NCBI GenBank assembly: GCA_001048675.1
Contig: CCKK01000020.1
Span: 1-64,000 of the forward strand
Source: Vibrio diabolicus
Lineage (GTDB): Bacteria > Pseudomonadota > Gammaproteobacteria > Enterobacterales > Vibrionaceae
Direction of reading: 5' to 3'
DNA: 64,000 nt
This document shows, piece by piece, positions 38,701 to 49,291 of this stretch. The translations under genes were made by a program, and so were the position numbers. The notes below the pieces were generated by a model that was not told where the DNA came from, ran no database searches, and saw only the letters and a list, made by a program, of their open reading frames with translations. Every line of letters begins with the position of its first letter. Position 1 is the stretch's first letter.

Positions 38701-39312
38701 TTATTTTTTGCCTAGGTCAGCTGCGTGCTCAGATAGGAACGCTGCAACACCTTTTGGAGATGCGTCCATACCTGCTTTACCTTCTTCCCATTGTGCAGGA
38801 CATACTTCGCCGTGCTTCTGGTGGAAGTTAAGAGCGTCAACCATGCGTAGCATTTCGTCGATGTTACGGCCTAGTGGTAGGTCGTTAACTACTTGGTGAC
38901 GTACAACGCCTTCTTCGTCGATTAGGAAAGAACCACGGAAAGCAACGCCTGCTTCTGGGTGCTCAACGTCGTAAGCTTTACAGATTTCGTGCTTAACGTC
39001 AGCAACTAGTGGGTACTTAACTTGACCGATACCGCCATCTTCGATAGCAGTGTTACGCCATGCGTTGTGAGAGAACTGAGAATCGATAGAAACACCGATT
39101 ACTTCAACACCTTTAGCTTGGAAATCAGCTAGACGGTTGTCGAATGCGATTAGCTCAGATGGGCAAACGAAAGTGAAATCTAGTGGGTAGAAGAATACTA
39201 CTGCTTTCTTACCTTTAGTGAACTCTGCAAAGTTGAAGTTTTCAACGATTTCACCGTTACCTAGAACAGCTGCTGCAGTAAAATCAGGGGCTTGACGACC
39301 TACTAGTACCAT
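38701..39312 (-). CDS. prx2: 2-Cys peroxiredoxin (Prx2/AhpC type)
   Basis: Reduces hydrogen peroxide and organic peroxides in the cytoplasm. The 203 residues carry the peroxidatic Cys50 in DFTFVCPSEL and the resolving Cys171 in GEVCPAQW, with the YPLDFTF and GVSIDSQFSH signatures of typical 2-Cys enzymes. The start MVLVGRQAPDF at 39312 is fixed by a GGAG 7 bases upstream. The longer open frame up to 39483 is non-coding promoter DNA. It is divergent from oxyR2 with 199 bases between, the arrangement known for prx2-oxyR2 in V. vulnificus. Confidence 0.92.
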   Translation of the reverse strand: MVLVGRQAPDFTAAAVLGNGEIVENFNFAEFTKGKKAVVFFYPLDFTFVCPSELIAFDNRLADFQAKGVEVIGVSIDSQFSHNAWRNTAIEDGGIGQVKYPLVADVKHEICKAYDVEHPEAGVAFRGSFLIDEEGVVRHQVVNDLPLGRNIDEMLRMVDALNFHQKHGEVCPAQWEEGKAGMDASPKGVAAFLSEHAADLGKK

Positions 39313-39511
39313 TTTTTTGCTCCTAAAAAGTATGGTTAGTTCCAAACCGAATTCAGTTGTGTCGGTTTGGTCCGTGTTTGTACGAGACAAACTATAGTAC
39401 AGATTGTAGTATTGAAAAAAGCGAAATAAATAGATTGAGTTAATCGAAAAAAACGATAATAGCAAAACTCTTAACTCGATCACTGGAACGGCGGTAGATA
39501 CAAATACAATT

Positions 39512-40417
39512 ATGAATAAATGGCCCAGTTTGAAGCAGTTGCACTACTTAGTCACACTGCATGAAACAAGACATTTTAGTGACGCTGCAGAGCGTTGTTT
39601 TGTCAGTCAGTCGACTTTAAGTAAAGGTATTCAAAACTTAGAGGAATTGATTGGTTGTCCATTATATGAAAAGAAAGACAAGAAAAGTCCACTGGTTTTT
39701 ACCCAAACAGGAGAAATGGTAGTAAAGCAGGGGCGAGAGCTGTTAGCAAAAGGGCAAGATTTGGTCGAGCTTGGACGTATGTGCCAAGGCGACGATATGC
39801 AAGGCCAGCTAAAAGTGGGATGCATACCAACAATTGCTCCGTTTTTACTGTGTGATTTGGTGCAAGAGGTTAACTACCGTTTCCCACAACTGAATCTTTT
39901 ATTAAGAGAAGACACGACAACAAACTTACTTCAAGCGCTTAGACACGGTGAGCTGGATGTACTCATTTTAGCGTTGCCAGTCGAAATTGACGGTATGGAA
40001 AGCCGAGTGGTGGGTAAGGATCCGTTTCGAATGGTTATTAGTGCGAATCAAGCCCAATCGGTGCCTGTGCCGATTCGTTACGCAGATTTACCTGACGAAT
40101 CCGTCTTTTTATTAGAGAAAGAGCATTGCTTAACGGAACACGCGGTATCTGCGTGTAAATTAACAGATAAAGAAAAAATTAATCCGTTTACAGCAACCAG
40201 CCTTCATACTTTGGTGCAAATGGTTGCGAATGGTTTGGGAACGACGTTCATTCCTCAAATGGCTATCGACCACGGCCTGCTGCATAACCAGAATTTAGTC
40301 GTGATCGATCCCCCAGGAAAGCAAGCCTATCGCGAAATTGGCTTAGTTTGGCGTCCGAGTTCATCAAGAACTAAAACATTTAATCAGCTTGCAGAAGTCG
40401 TTTCCGAACTGCTTTAG
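39512..40417 (+). CDS. oxyR2: OxyR-type LysR regulator (OxyR2)
   Basis: A 301-residue LysR-family peroxide sensor. The winged helix is at residues 5-62 (LKQLHYLVTLHETRHFSDAAERC), and the redox pair is Cys206 (EHCLTEH) and Cys215 (SACKL). Residue 204 is Glu, the same residue and numbering reported for the hypersensitive V. vulnificus OxyR2, where OxyR1 has Gly. Together with the divergent prx2 this identifies it as OxyR2 rather than the main OxyR. It probably activates prx2 from the shared intergenic region. Confidence 0.9.
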   Translation: MNKWPSLKQLHYLVTLHETRHFSDAAERCFVSQSTLSKGIQNLEELIGCPLYEKKDKKSPLVFTQTGEMVVKQGRELLAKGQDLVELGRMCQGDDMQGQLKVGCIPTIAPFLLCDLVQEVNYRFPQLNLLLREDTTTNLLQALRHGELDVLILALPVEIDGMESRVVGKDPFRMVISANQAQSVPVPIRYADLPDESVFLLEKEHCLTEHAVSACKLTDKEKINPFTATSLHTLVQMVANGLGTTFIPQMAIDHGLLHNQNLVVIDPPGKQAYREIGLVWRPSSSRTKTFNQLAEVVSELL

Positions 40418-40455
40418 CTATTAGTATTAGCCTCTACATCTCCATTATTTATCTA

Positions 40456-40481
40456 AAAGCGCACTGAAAACAGTGCGCTTT
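40456..40481 (+). terminator. Terminator after oxyR2
   Basis: AAAGCGCACTG and CAGTGCGCTTT, an 11-base perfect stem with an AAAA loop and a T-rich tail. Confidence 0.9.
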
Positions 40482-40513
40482 CTAGTATTTTATTCTGTTG
40501 GTGAACTTTGACT

Positions 40514-40569
40514 TGTAAAATTTTACAGCTCTTCTTTGATGAAGCTTTCATAAAATAGTGAAATTTCAC
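40514..40569. promoter_or_regulatory. Two related palindromes in the aceB upstream region
   Basis: TGTAAAATTTTACA (40514-40527) and GTGAAATTTCAC (40558-40569) are perfect palindromes sharing the core GT.AAATTT.AC, with centres 43 bases apart, about four helical turns. They lie in the 600-base region 40418-41017 between oxyR2 and aceB, which has no gene. They look like operator sites for one dimeric regulator. I cannot name it. Confidence 0.5.
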
Positions 40570-41017
40570 AATGTTAATTTTACACAAAACCTAGTATGTC
40601 TTGTTTGACCCTTGTTTGAATCCACCTTGCCAGCCCTTGTGAATACAAGGCGTTTGTTTACCAGTCTATATTCATACACTCGTTTGAAATGATAAATCGA
40701 CCTTAAAATTAATGTAATTTAATTACGTAATAACTTACAAAAATAGGTGTTCGATAGGCGGTTTTTACCCTGCCGAATAAAACTTCGAATTTTCTGTTTT
40801 GTTTATCTTGGGGGTTTCGTTAAACCCTTTGTTGAGATAGCTTATTTAAAGGCTGATAAGACTTATGTCTAGATTGAAAATACACATGACATTACGCAAT
40901 CTATCGACATGGCTAGACGAGTTGAACACAAAGTTAAAGGATGTAATTTGTTGTTCATAACTTACAAATGTAGCTTTACGCTGACTGCCCAAGATGGATA
41001 AAGCACGTTAAGGATGA

Positions 41018-42652
41018 ATGATTATGCTTGCTCAGACAGAACAAAAAACACAACAACTAAAGCAAACCCAAGGCATGCTTGAGGTGAATGGAGTCGTTGC
41101 TCCAGAACATCAAGCAATTTTCCCTGTTGAAGCCCAAACCTTTTTATCTCTGCTGTGTGAAAAATTTGCCGGACGTGTTGAGCAGTTGATGGAAGCACGA
41201 GAAGAGAAGCAAGCGCGTATCGATGCAGGTGAGCTGCCAGACTTTTTACCAGAGACACAAGACATCCGTGAAGGAAGCTGGAAGATCCTGGGAATCCCAC
41301 AAGATCTGCAAGATCGCCGTGTGGAGATTACCGGACCAACTGATCGCAAGATGGTGATTAACGCACTGAATGCGAATGTAAAAGTGTTCATGGCAGACTT
41401 CGAAGATTCAATGTCTCCAGCATGGAGTAAAGTGCTGGATGGGCAAGTGAATTTACGCGATGCCGTGAATGGAACCATCAGTTACACCAACCCTGGCAAT
41501 GGCAAGCATTATCAGCTGGAAGATGACCCAGCGGTGTTGATCTGCCGTGTTCGCGGCCTTCATTTAAAAGAAAAACACGTTACGTGGCACGGTCAGATCA
41601 TTCCAGGTGCGCTATTCGATTTCGCTCTGTACTTCTATAACAACTACAAAGCGTTACTTCAAAAAGGCAGCGGCCCTTATTTCTACATTCCAAAACTGCA
41701 ATCGCATCACGAAGCGAAGTGGTGGAGCGAAGTGTTCCATTTCACGGAAGACTATTTCGGTCTTGATACAGGCACCATCAAAGCGACTGTGCTGATTGAA
41801 ACCTTACCAGCCGTATTCGAAATGGATGAGATTCTGTTCTCACTTAAAGAGCACATCGTAGGGCTGAATTGTGGTCGTTGGGATTACATTTTCAGTTACA
41901 TCAAAACACTGAAGAAACACCCAGATCGTGTTCTGCCAGATCGCCAAGTCGTCACCATGGACAAACCATTTTTGAACGCCTATTCGCGTTTGCTGGTTCG
42001 TACTTGTCACAAGCGTGGTGCTTTCGCGATGGGAGGAATGGCCGCATTTATCCCAGCTAAAGACCCGAAAGAGAATCAAAAAGTATTAGACAAGATCCAG
42101 ACTGACAAATCGTTAGAAGCTAACAACGGTCATGACGGTACTTGGGTAGCTCATCCAGGTTTGGCTGACACCGCGATGGAAGTTTTTAGTGCTGTACTGG
42201 GCGAGCGCACCAATCAATTGGATGTGAGTCGTTCAGAGGATGCACCTATTACAGCGGCTGAACTACTCGAGCCTTGTGAAGGCGAGCGTACAGAAGCCGG
42301 AATGCGCCACAATATTCGTGTTGCGCTGCAATACATCGAAGCTTGGATTTCTGGTAATGGTTGTGTACCGATTTATGGCTTGATGGAAGATGCGGCGACA
42401 GCTGAAATCTCTCGCGCTTCTATCTGGCAATGGATTCAACACGGCAAGTCGCTAGATAACGGATTGAAGGTCACTAAGGATCTGTTCGAGCTCTATCTAA
42501 AAGAAGAGATTGAAGTAGTGAAACAAGAAATTGGCGAGCAGCGCTACCAAGCGGGTCGATTTGAAGAAGCGGCAGACTTGATGGCAAGGCTCACTACGAG
42601 CGATGAGCTGACCAACTTTTTAACAGTTCCTGGTTATGACTACCTGGATTAA
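41018..42652 (+). CDS. aceB: Malate synthase A
   Basis: Condenses glyoxylate and acetyl-CoA to malate in the glyoxylate shunt. The 544 residues match malate synthase A: GPTDRKMVINALNANVKVFMADFEDS carries the magnesium-binding region, then KATVLIETLPAVFEMDEIL, GLNCGRWDYIFSYIK and the C-terminal WISGNGCVPIYGLMEDAATAEISRASIWQW. The ATG at 41018 is taken. The ATG at 41024 is equally spaced from AAGG for a longer spacer and cannot be excluded. It is followed by aceA after 120 bases, and the two are probably co-transcribed. Confidence 0.96.
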   Translation: MIMLAQTEQKTQQLKQTQGMLEVNGVVAPEHQAIFPVEAQTFLSLLCEKFAGRVEQLMEAREEKQARIDAGELPDFLPETQDIREGSWKILGIPQDLQDRRVEITGPTDRKMVINALNANVKVFMADFEDSMSPAWSKVLDGQVNLRDAVNGTISYTNPGNGKHYQLEDDPAVLICRVRGLHLKEKHVTWHGQIIPGALFDFALYFYNNYKALLQKGSGPYFYIPKLQSHHEAKWWSEVFHFTEDYFGLDTGTIKATVLIETLPAVFEMDEILFSLKEHIVGLNCGRWDYIFSYIKTLKKHPDRVLPDRQVVTMDKPFLNAYSRLLVRTCHKRGAFAMGGMAAFIPAKDPKENQKVLDKIQTDKSLEANNGHDGTWVAHPGLADTAMEVFSAVLGERTNQLDVSRSEDAPITAAELLEPCEGERTEAGMRHNIRVALQYIEAWISGNGCVPIYGLMEDAATAEISRASIWQWIQHGKSLDNGLKVTKDLFELYLKEEIEVVKQEIGEQRYQAGRFEEAADLMARLTTSDELTNFLTVPGYDYLD

Positions 42653-42772
42653 TAAAGAATAACTGTAACACCAATAACGTGAAGGATTTTCAAGGCAGAT
42701 AGGGAAGTACTGCCTGAGAACGGAAACTCAACGCACACTCATAAAGTGCAAATTATAAAGAGGGATAGACCA

Positions 42773-44086
42773 ATGACTAACTTAACTCGCCGCCAACAAA
42801 TTGAAGCTCTGGAAAAAGACTGGGCAACTAACCCGCGCTGGAAAAATGTAAAGCGTACATATACTGCCGAGGAAGTGGTGGAACTGCGTGGTTCTATGGT
42901 ACCAGCCAACACAATTGCACAACGTGGTGCAGACAAACTTTGGTCACTGGTCAACGGTAGCGCGAAAAAAGGTTACGTAAACTGTCTTGGTGCGTTAACT
43001 GGCGGCCAAGCTGTTCAACAAGCTAAGGCTGGTATTGAAGCGATTTACCTATCTGGTTGGCAGGTAGCGGCGGACAACAACACCGCTTCAACGATGTACC
43101 CTGACCAGTCTCTATATCCAGTCGATTCTGTACCGTCAGTAGTAAAACGCATCAATAACTCGTTCCGTCGTGCAGACCAAATCCAATGGTCTGCAGGTAA
43201 ATCGCCTGAAGATGAAGGCGGTATTGACTACTTCCTACCAATCGTAGCGGATGCTGAAGCGGGCTTTGGTGGTGTGCTTAACGCTTACGAGCTCATGAAG
43301 TCGATGATCGAAGCAGGCGCAGCGGGCGTTCACTTTGAAGACCAGCTAGCATCGGTGAAAAAGTGTGGCCACATGGGCGGCAAGGTATTAGTTCCAACGC
43401 AAGAAGCGGTACAAAAACTGGTTGCTGCTCGTTTAGCTGCTGATGTAGCGGGTACAACAACCTTGGTTATTGCTCGTACTGATGCGAATGCGGCAGATCT
43501 CATTACTTCAGATTGCGACCCATACGATAAAGACTTTATTGAAGGAGAGCGTACTCAAGAAGGTTTCTACCGCGTTCGCGCTGGTATCGACCAAGCCATC
43601 TCTCGCGGCCTAGCTTACGCACCGTATGCAGATTTGATCTGGTGTGAAACAGCGACGCCATGTTTGGAAGAAGCACGTAAGTTTGCAGAAGCGATTCATG
43701 CAGAGTACCCAGACCAATTGTTGGCATACAACTGTTCGCCTTCATTCAACTGGGAGAAGAACCTAGACGCAGAAACCATTGCTAAGTTCCAACAAGAGCT
43801 GGCAGACATGGGCTACAAGTACCAATTCATCACGCTAGCAGGTATTCACAACATGTGGTTCAACATGTTCGAACTGGCACACGCTTATGCTCAAGGTGAA
43901 GGTATGCGTCATTATGTTGAGAAAGTTCAGCGTCCTGAATTCCAGGCGGCAGAAAAAGGCTATACATTTGTTGCACACCAACAAGAAGTAGGTACAGGTT
44001 ACTTCGATAGAATGACCAATACTATCCAAGGTGGTAACTCTTCAGTGACCGCATTGACAGGTTCGACCGAAGAAGACCAATTCTAA
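42773..44086 (+). CDS. aceA: Isocitrate lyase
   Basis: Splits isocitrate into glyoxylate and succinate. The 437 residues contain the catalytic signature [34 protein letters not shown] and [11 protein letters not shown]. The length is that of enterobacterial AceA. The start is ATG 42773 with GAGGG upstream. The longer frame from 42746 begins in the intergenic region. No aceK follows, unlike the E. coli aceBAK operon. Confidence 0.97.
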   Translation: MTNLTRRQQIEALEKDWATNPRWKNVKRTYTAEEVVELRGSMVPANTIAQRGADKLWSLVNGSAKKGYVNCLGALTGGQAVQQAKAGIEAIYLSGWQVAADNNTASTMYPDQSLYPVDSVPSVVKRINNSFRRADQIQWSAGKSPEDEGGIDYFLPIVADAEAGFGGVLNAYELMKSMIEAGAAGVHFEDQLASVKKCGHMGGKVLVPTQEAVQKLVAARLAADVAGTTTLVIARTDANAADLITSDCDPYDKDFIEGERTQEGFYRVRAGIDQAISRGLAYAPYADLIWCETATPCLEEARKFAEAIHAEYPDQLLAYNCSPSFNWEKNLDAETIAKFQQELADMGYKYQFITLAGIHNMWFNMFELAHAYAQGEGMRHYVEKVQRPEFQAAEKGYTFVAHQQEVGTGYFDRMTNTIQGGNSSVTALTGSTEEDQF

Positions 44087-44132
44087 TTGGCAGAGAAACA
44101 CTTCCTTAATCAGCGTCAGTAATGGCATTTTG

Positions 44133-44160
44133 AGCGGCAACCCTGCCGCTTCTTTTTTTC
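44133..44160 (+). terminator. Terminator after aceA
   Basis: AGCGGCA / TGCCGCT with ACCC loop, then TCTTTTTTTC. Confidence 0.9.
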
Positions 44161-44212
44161 GTTTAAAACGTTTAAGAAACGAAATTTACACCCAAGATAA
44201 AGCGTTTGCGTA

Positions 44213-44662
44213 TTATTCTTCTGGCTCGATTTCTTCGGGTTCCACTTCTTCTTGCAGTTCCAGTAAGTTAATCGCAATGGTCACAAAGTCACTGTCAGTA
44301 ATGATGCCTACCAATCGACCCTTGGTGACAACAGGTAAACAGCCAACTTTGTGCTTTTGCATATAGATAGCGCTCTCTTTAAGCCCCGCGATGGGTTCGG
44401 CAGTCATGATGTTAGTGTGCATCATTTCGTAGAGCGGTGTATCTAGAGTAAAAGATTGTTCAGCCTCATCTGGGTGCAAGCTCGATTCTTGAGCAGCAAG
44501 AATGTCGCGTTGAGTCACCAAGCCTTGTAAGTGGTTATTGGCATCAACAACCGGAATATGGCGAATATCAAGCGCATCCATCATGCTTTTTGCATCACGC
44601 AAGGTGTGCGTGCGCAGTAAGGTATGAGGATTACGAGTCATCATGTCTTCAACCTTGATCAT
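44213..44662 (-). CDS. Tandem CBS-domain protein
   Basis: A 149-residue cytoplasmic protein consisting of one pair of CBS domains (VEDMMTRNPHTLLRTHTLRDAKSMMDALDIRHIPVVD, and NIMTAEPIAGLKESAIYMQKHKVGCLPVV). CBS pairs bind adenine nucleotides and often regulate a partner. No enzyme domain is attached. The C-terminus is an acidic tail, QEEVEPEEIEPEE. The start at 44662 is set by GGAGG 5 bases upstream. Longer frames to 44680 or 44851 have no better site. Confidence 0.85.
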   Translation of the reverse strand: MIKVEDMMTRNPHTLLRTHTLRDAKSMMDALDIRHIPVVDANNHLQGLVTQRDILAAQESSLHPDEAEQSFTLDTPLYEMMHTNIMTAEPIAGLKESAIYMQKHKVGCLPVVTKGRLVGIITDSDFVTIAINLLELQEEVEPEEIEPEE

Positions 44663-44985
44663 AGAGACCTCCAGCGGCATTGTCCTTCTCTTAAATATAG
44701 AGAATATTTTTCTGTATATCTGGGAGCTAACTCGTTTTTCATCAATTAAATAGCACAATACATTTGCGCTTCTTTTTGTCTGCGTAATCTGTGTCTTATC
44801 GACGTTTTTATTAATTTGAATAAGTCGGTTTGTGTGCGAGTCAGTTGGCATTTTTGATTGATATTGAATGGATCGCCAAGGTAATCCAATGAATTGAATC
44901 GCACATTTTTATTCGCTGGATTTTCCAAGATTCGTCTCTCGAAGAAGATACGTTCAGGCTTACCAAATTGAAGACAGCAACCTAA

Positions 44986-46152
44986 ATGAAAAGAACAACG
45001 TGTAACAAACTCATTGCGCTGGCAGTGGCGGCATTCAGTGTGCAATCAGCACAGGCGATTGTGTTAGGAGATGAACTAACCGACTCTGTTGACCGCGTTA
45101 CTTTACGAGCAAGTAATATGGCAGAGTTCCCACTGTGTGGCGGCACCATGCTGACGGAGCAGTGGGTGTTGACTGCGGCACACTGCGTGGTAATGGGGCA
45201 GGGAACGAACGAAGCAAGCTACTATGTGACCCCGCCGGGCGAGTTGTCGGTGAATGCGAATGTGCATGAACTTAATTCAGCAGGGCTTGATAACTTCTAT
45301 CCGGTGTCTCACGTTGTGGTTCACCCTGATTACACGCGGATTTCAAAAGCTGAGACCGACAGTAATGGTAACGTGAAACCTATACAAACCGGTTTAGACT
45401 CAGACATCGCGTTGCTGTATCTCACGCGCCCAGTGGCAAACGCAAGCTTTGCTGATTTAGCAAACAAAGCCGACATGGAGAGTATCGAAGCGCGGTTGGC
45501 AGCGGATTGGAACGATAATTACCTGACCAATCAACGTGTCGAAAATGTGCAAGTGTTTGGGTGGGGAACCACTCAGCCGGATGCTTCTGAACCTTCCAAT
45601 ACGCTCAAAACCACCATTAGTACATTTTTACCCATCGACAAATGTTATGAGCGTTTAGAAATTGGCAGCAGTTTTCCGGGGATTATCGACTCAAGAGAAA
45701 ACCAAACCAAAATCTGTACGCTACCAACGAAAAACCGAGTATTAGAGCCGGATAGCCACACCCAATATGGTAACTCTGCATGTAAAGGTGACAGTGGTGG
45801 TCCGCTGGTCGATGTGGCAACGGGCAAACAGATTGGTATTGTTAGCGGTGGACCTCTCATTCTTCCGACATGTGGCTCTTTGACGATTCCAAGTTTCTAC
45901 ACCAAGGTGAGCCAATATTACGACTGGGTACAGTCTTACATTACTGTCGATGTGCCACCAAGTAGCTACATCATTGCACCGAACTTTATTAAAGAGGCTA
46001 ATAACGAAGTCGGCGGAGATAAAGAGTGTCACGACGGTATCGCAACTAATAACTGTGATTTCAAAGGGTCAGATGATGATGGTGGCAGTCTGGGTCTGTG
46101 GCTATTGGGTCTATTCGTGCCCTTGGCGTGGTGGCGAAGGCGTGAGGTTTGA
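44986..46152 (+). CDS. Secreted trypsin-fold serine protease with GlyGly-CTERM
   Basis: A 388-residue exported S1 protease. The signal peptide ends AFSVQSAQA-IVLGDE. The triad is His66 (LTAAHCVV), Asp140 (DSDIALLYL) and Ser270 (KGDSGGPL). The residue six before the Ser, the S1-pocket base, is Ser264 and not the Asp of trypsin, which suggests non-tryptic specificity. The C-terminus is DDDGGSLGLWLLGLF then basic WWRRREV, a GlyGly-CTERM tail processed by rhombosortase after type II secretion in relatives such as VesB of V. cholerae. There is no mature propeptide cleavage motif with Arg/Lys before IVLGDE. Confidence 0.9.
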   Translation: MKRTTCNKLIALAVAAFSVQSAQAIVLGDELTDSVDRVTLRASNMAEFPLCGGTMLTEQWVLTAAHCVVMGQGTNEASYYVTPPGELSVNANVHELNSAGLDNFYPVSHVVVHPDYTRISKAETDSNGNVKPIQTGLDSDIALLYLTRPVANASFADLANKADMESIEARLAADWNDNYLTNQRVENVQVFGWGTTQPDASEPSNTLKTTISTFLPIDKCYERLEIGSSFPGIIDSRENQTKICTLPTKNRVLEPDSHTQYGNSACKGDSGGPLVDVATGKQIGIVSGGPLILPTCGSLTIPSFYTKVSQYYDWVQSYITVDVPPSSYIIAPNFIKEANNEVGGDKECHDGIATNNCDFKGSDDDGGSLGLWLLGLFVPLAWWRRREV

Positions 46153-46178
46153 TAGGGCGATTTGAATACCAAACGAGT

Positions 46179-46209
46179 AAGCAGCGTTATGCGCTGCTTT
46201 GCTTTTTAA
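46179..46209 (+). terminator. Terminator after the serine protease gene
   Basis: AAGCAGCG / CGCTGCTT with TTATG loop, followed by TGCTTTTT. Confidence 0.85.
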
Positions 46210-46422
46210 TGTTCCATTTCTGTCGGCTTAAACTGAAAAATAATGCCAAGTGATCGCGGTTTTTCACGTTTTATTACACTCTTCATCATGGCTTTTACAG
46301 TGATATTCTGGGGATTTGCTTGCTATTGCAGCATGTAAACATATACTAGTCTGCTGCGAAAAACTCGTCGCAATTTTATCGTCGTCCTAGACGTGATTTG
46401 ACCAATATATAAGACAAGTAAC

Positions 46423-47475
46423 ATGCAAGTATCAGATTTCCATTTCGACCTTCCAGATGAACTTATCGCTCGTTACCCTCAGCCAGAGCGTACCGCTAGC
46501 CGACTATTACAAATGGACGGCAATACCGGAGAGCTAATTGATGGCACATTTACTGATGTATTGGGCCAAGTTCAACCCGGTGATCTCGTGGTGTTTAATA
46601 ATACTCGTGTTATACCTGCTCGTCTTTTTGGTCGTAAAGAGTCGGGTGGTAAGCTAGAGGTGCTGGTGGAGCGCATGCTTGACGAGAAAAGCATCCTCGC
46701 GCACGTTCGCTGCTCTAAATCTCCAAAACCAGGTACAACCATCATTGTTGGCGAGAATGATGAATACTCAGCAGAAATGGTGGCGCGTCATGACGCTCTA
46801 TTTGAACTGAAATTTAACGCTGATAAGACGGTATTAGACATTTTGGAAGAAATCGGCCACATGCCGCTTCCTCCTTACATTGACCGCCCAGATGAAGATG
46901 CAGATAAAGAGCGTTACCAAACCGTATATAACCAGAAGCCAGGCGCAGTAGCGGCGCCGACAGCGGGTCTTCATTTTGATGATGTTCTACTAGAGAAAAT
47001 TAAAGCGAAAGGCGCAGAGTTTGCTTACGTCACTTTGCACGTTGGTGCTGGTACATTCCAGCCAGTAAAAGTAGAAAACATCAACGATCACCATATGCAC
47101 GCTGAGTACGTAGAAGTACCGCAAGAAGTCGTCGAAGCAATTAAAGCGACGAAAGCGCGTGGTGGACGAATTATTGCTGTTGGTACTACATCGGTACGCT
47201 CACTTGAAAGCGCAGCGCAAGACGCATTGAAAAAAGGGACTGAGTTGGTCCCATTCTTTGGTGATACAGAAATCTTTATTTTCCCTGGCTACGAATATCA
47301 GCTTGTGGATTGCTTGATTACCAATTTCCACTTGCCAGAATCCACACTGATCATGTTGGTGAGTGCATTTGCAGGTTATGAGAACACCATGAATGCTTAC
47401 AAGCATGCGGTAGAAAACAAATATCGCTTTTTCTCATATGGTGATTCAATGTTCATCAAGAAGAAAACGATTTAG
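46423..47475 (+). CDS. queA: S-adenosylmethionine:tRNA ribosyltransferase-isomerase
   Basis: Makes epoxyqueuosine in tRNA from preQ1-modified tRNA and SAM. The 350 residues start [20 protein letters not shown] and carry [25 protein letters not shown] and [13 protein letters not shown], all diagnostic. tgt follows after 150 bases, and then yajC-secDF, the conserved gammaproteobacterial order. Confidence 0.97.
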   Translation: MQVSDFHFDLPDELIARYPQPERTASRLLQMDGNTGELIDGTFTDVLGQVQPGDLVVFNNTRVIPARLFGRKESGGKLEVLVERMLDEKSILAHVRCSKSPKPGTTIIVGENDEYSAEMVARHDALFELKFNADKTVLDILEEIGHMPLPPYIDRPDEDADKERYQTVYNQKPGAVAAPTAGLHFDDVLLEKIKAKGAEFAYVTLHVGAGTFQPVKVENINDHHMHAEYVEVPQEVVEAIKATKARGGRIIAVGTTSVRSLESAAQDALKKGTELVPFFGDTEIFIFPGYEYQLVDCLITNFHLPESTLIMLVSAFAGYENTMNAYKHAVENKYRFFSYGDSMFIKKKTI

Positions 47476-47517
47476 TAAAAAATAAGATTTACGAGTGCTA
47501 GCAGTAAGCTAGGAAAT

Positions 47518-47584
47518 AGAGCAGAACCTCTGCTTTATCTCTCGCAAGGAAAAGCGACCGCTCCTTAAAGTAGGGTAGAGCCCT
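47518..47584 (+). other. Structured leader upstream of tgt
   Basis: Three short inverted repeats lie in tandem: AGCAGA/TCTGCT (47520-47534), AAGGA…TCCTT (47546-47566) and AGGG/CCCT (47572-47584), about 40 bases before the tgt start. The first may be a weak terminator for queA. I see no match to a known preQ1 riboswitch. Confidence 0.35.
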
Positions 47585-47586
47585 AA

Positions 47587-48774
<1,188 letters not shown>

Positions 48775-48782
48775 AAAGAATT

Positions 48783-48813
48783 AAAGCCTTTGGCATGTCG
48801 CCAGAGGCTTTTG
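48783..48813 (+). terminator. Terminator after tgt
   Basis: AAAGCCTTTGGC and GCCAGAGGCTTT form a 12-base stem with one wobble, then TT. The weak T tail could allow read-through into yajC. Confidence 0.75.
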
Positions 48814-48940
48814 CTAATAAAGTAGGCTAACGCACGTTATTTTTGAGAGAGTGATCGCTATTAGTTACTCTCAGACTTGAATCTAAAATGCGAAAGCCCA
48901 ACTTGTTGGATTATCAATAAAATATAATGAGGATGTTTTA

Positions 48941-49270
48941 ATGTTTATTTCTCAGGCTCACGCAGCAGCAGAAGGCGCGCCAGCAGGCGGTGGTTTTGAA
49001 ATGCTAATCATGCTTGGCATGTTCGCAGTGATCTTTTACTTCATGATTTACCGCCCACAAGCGAAACGTGTAAAAGAGCACAAGAACCTAATGGCTTCTA
49101 TGGGCAAAGGCGACGAAGTTCTAACTAGCGGTGGCCTAGTGGGTAAAATCACTAAGATTGCTGAAGACAATGACTACATTTCAATCGAGCTTAACGCGAA
49201 CAATGAAGTGGTAATCAAGAAAGACTTCATCACTGCAGTGTTGCCAAAAGGTACGCTTAAGTCTCTATAA
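48941..49270 (+). CDS. yajC: Preprotein translocase subunit YajC
   Basis: A 109-residue inner-membrane protein of the Sec accessory complex with SecDF. One helix (MLIMLGMFAVIFYFMIYRP) is followed by the cytoplasmic QAKRVKEHKNLMASMGKGDEVLTSGG motif. An upstream alanine-rich N-terminus is usual. Start ATG with GAGG upstream, and secD 21 bases downstream. Confidence 0.96.
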   Translation: MFISQAHAAAEGAPAGGGFEMLIMLGMFAVIFYFMIYRPQAKRVKEHKNLMASMGKGDEVLTSGGLVGKITKIAEDNDYISIELNANNEVVIKKDFITAVLPKGTLKSL

Positions 49271-49291
49271 AACAGCTAAAGGATCCTCGCT

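Noticed and set aside
40418..41017. CRP site at the second palindrome upstream of aceB
   Set aside because: The GTGA/TCAC halves are separated by 4 bases and not the 6 (TGTGA-N6-TCACA) needed.
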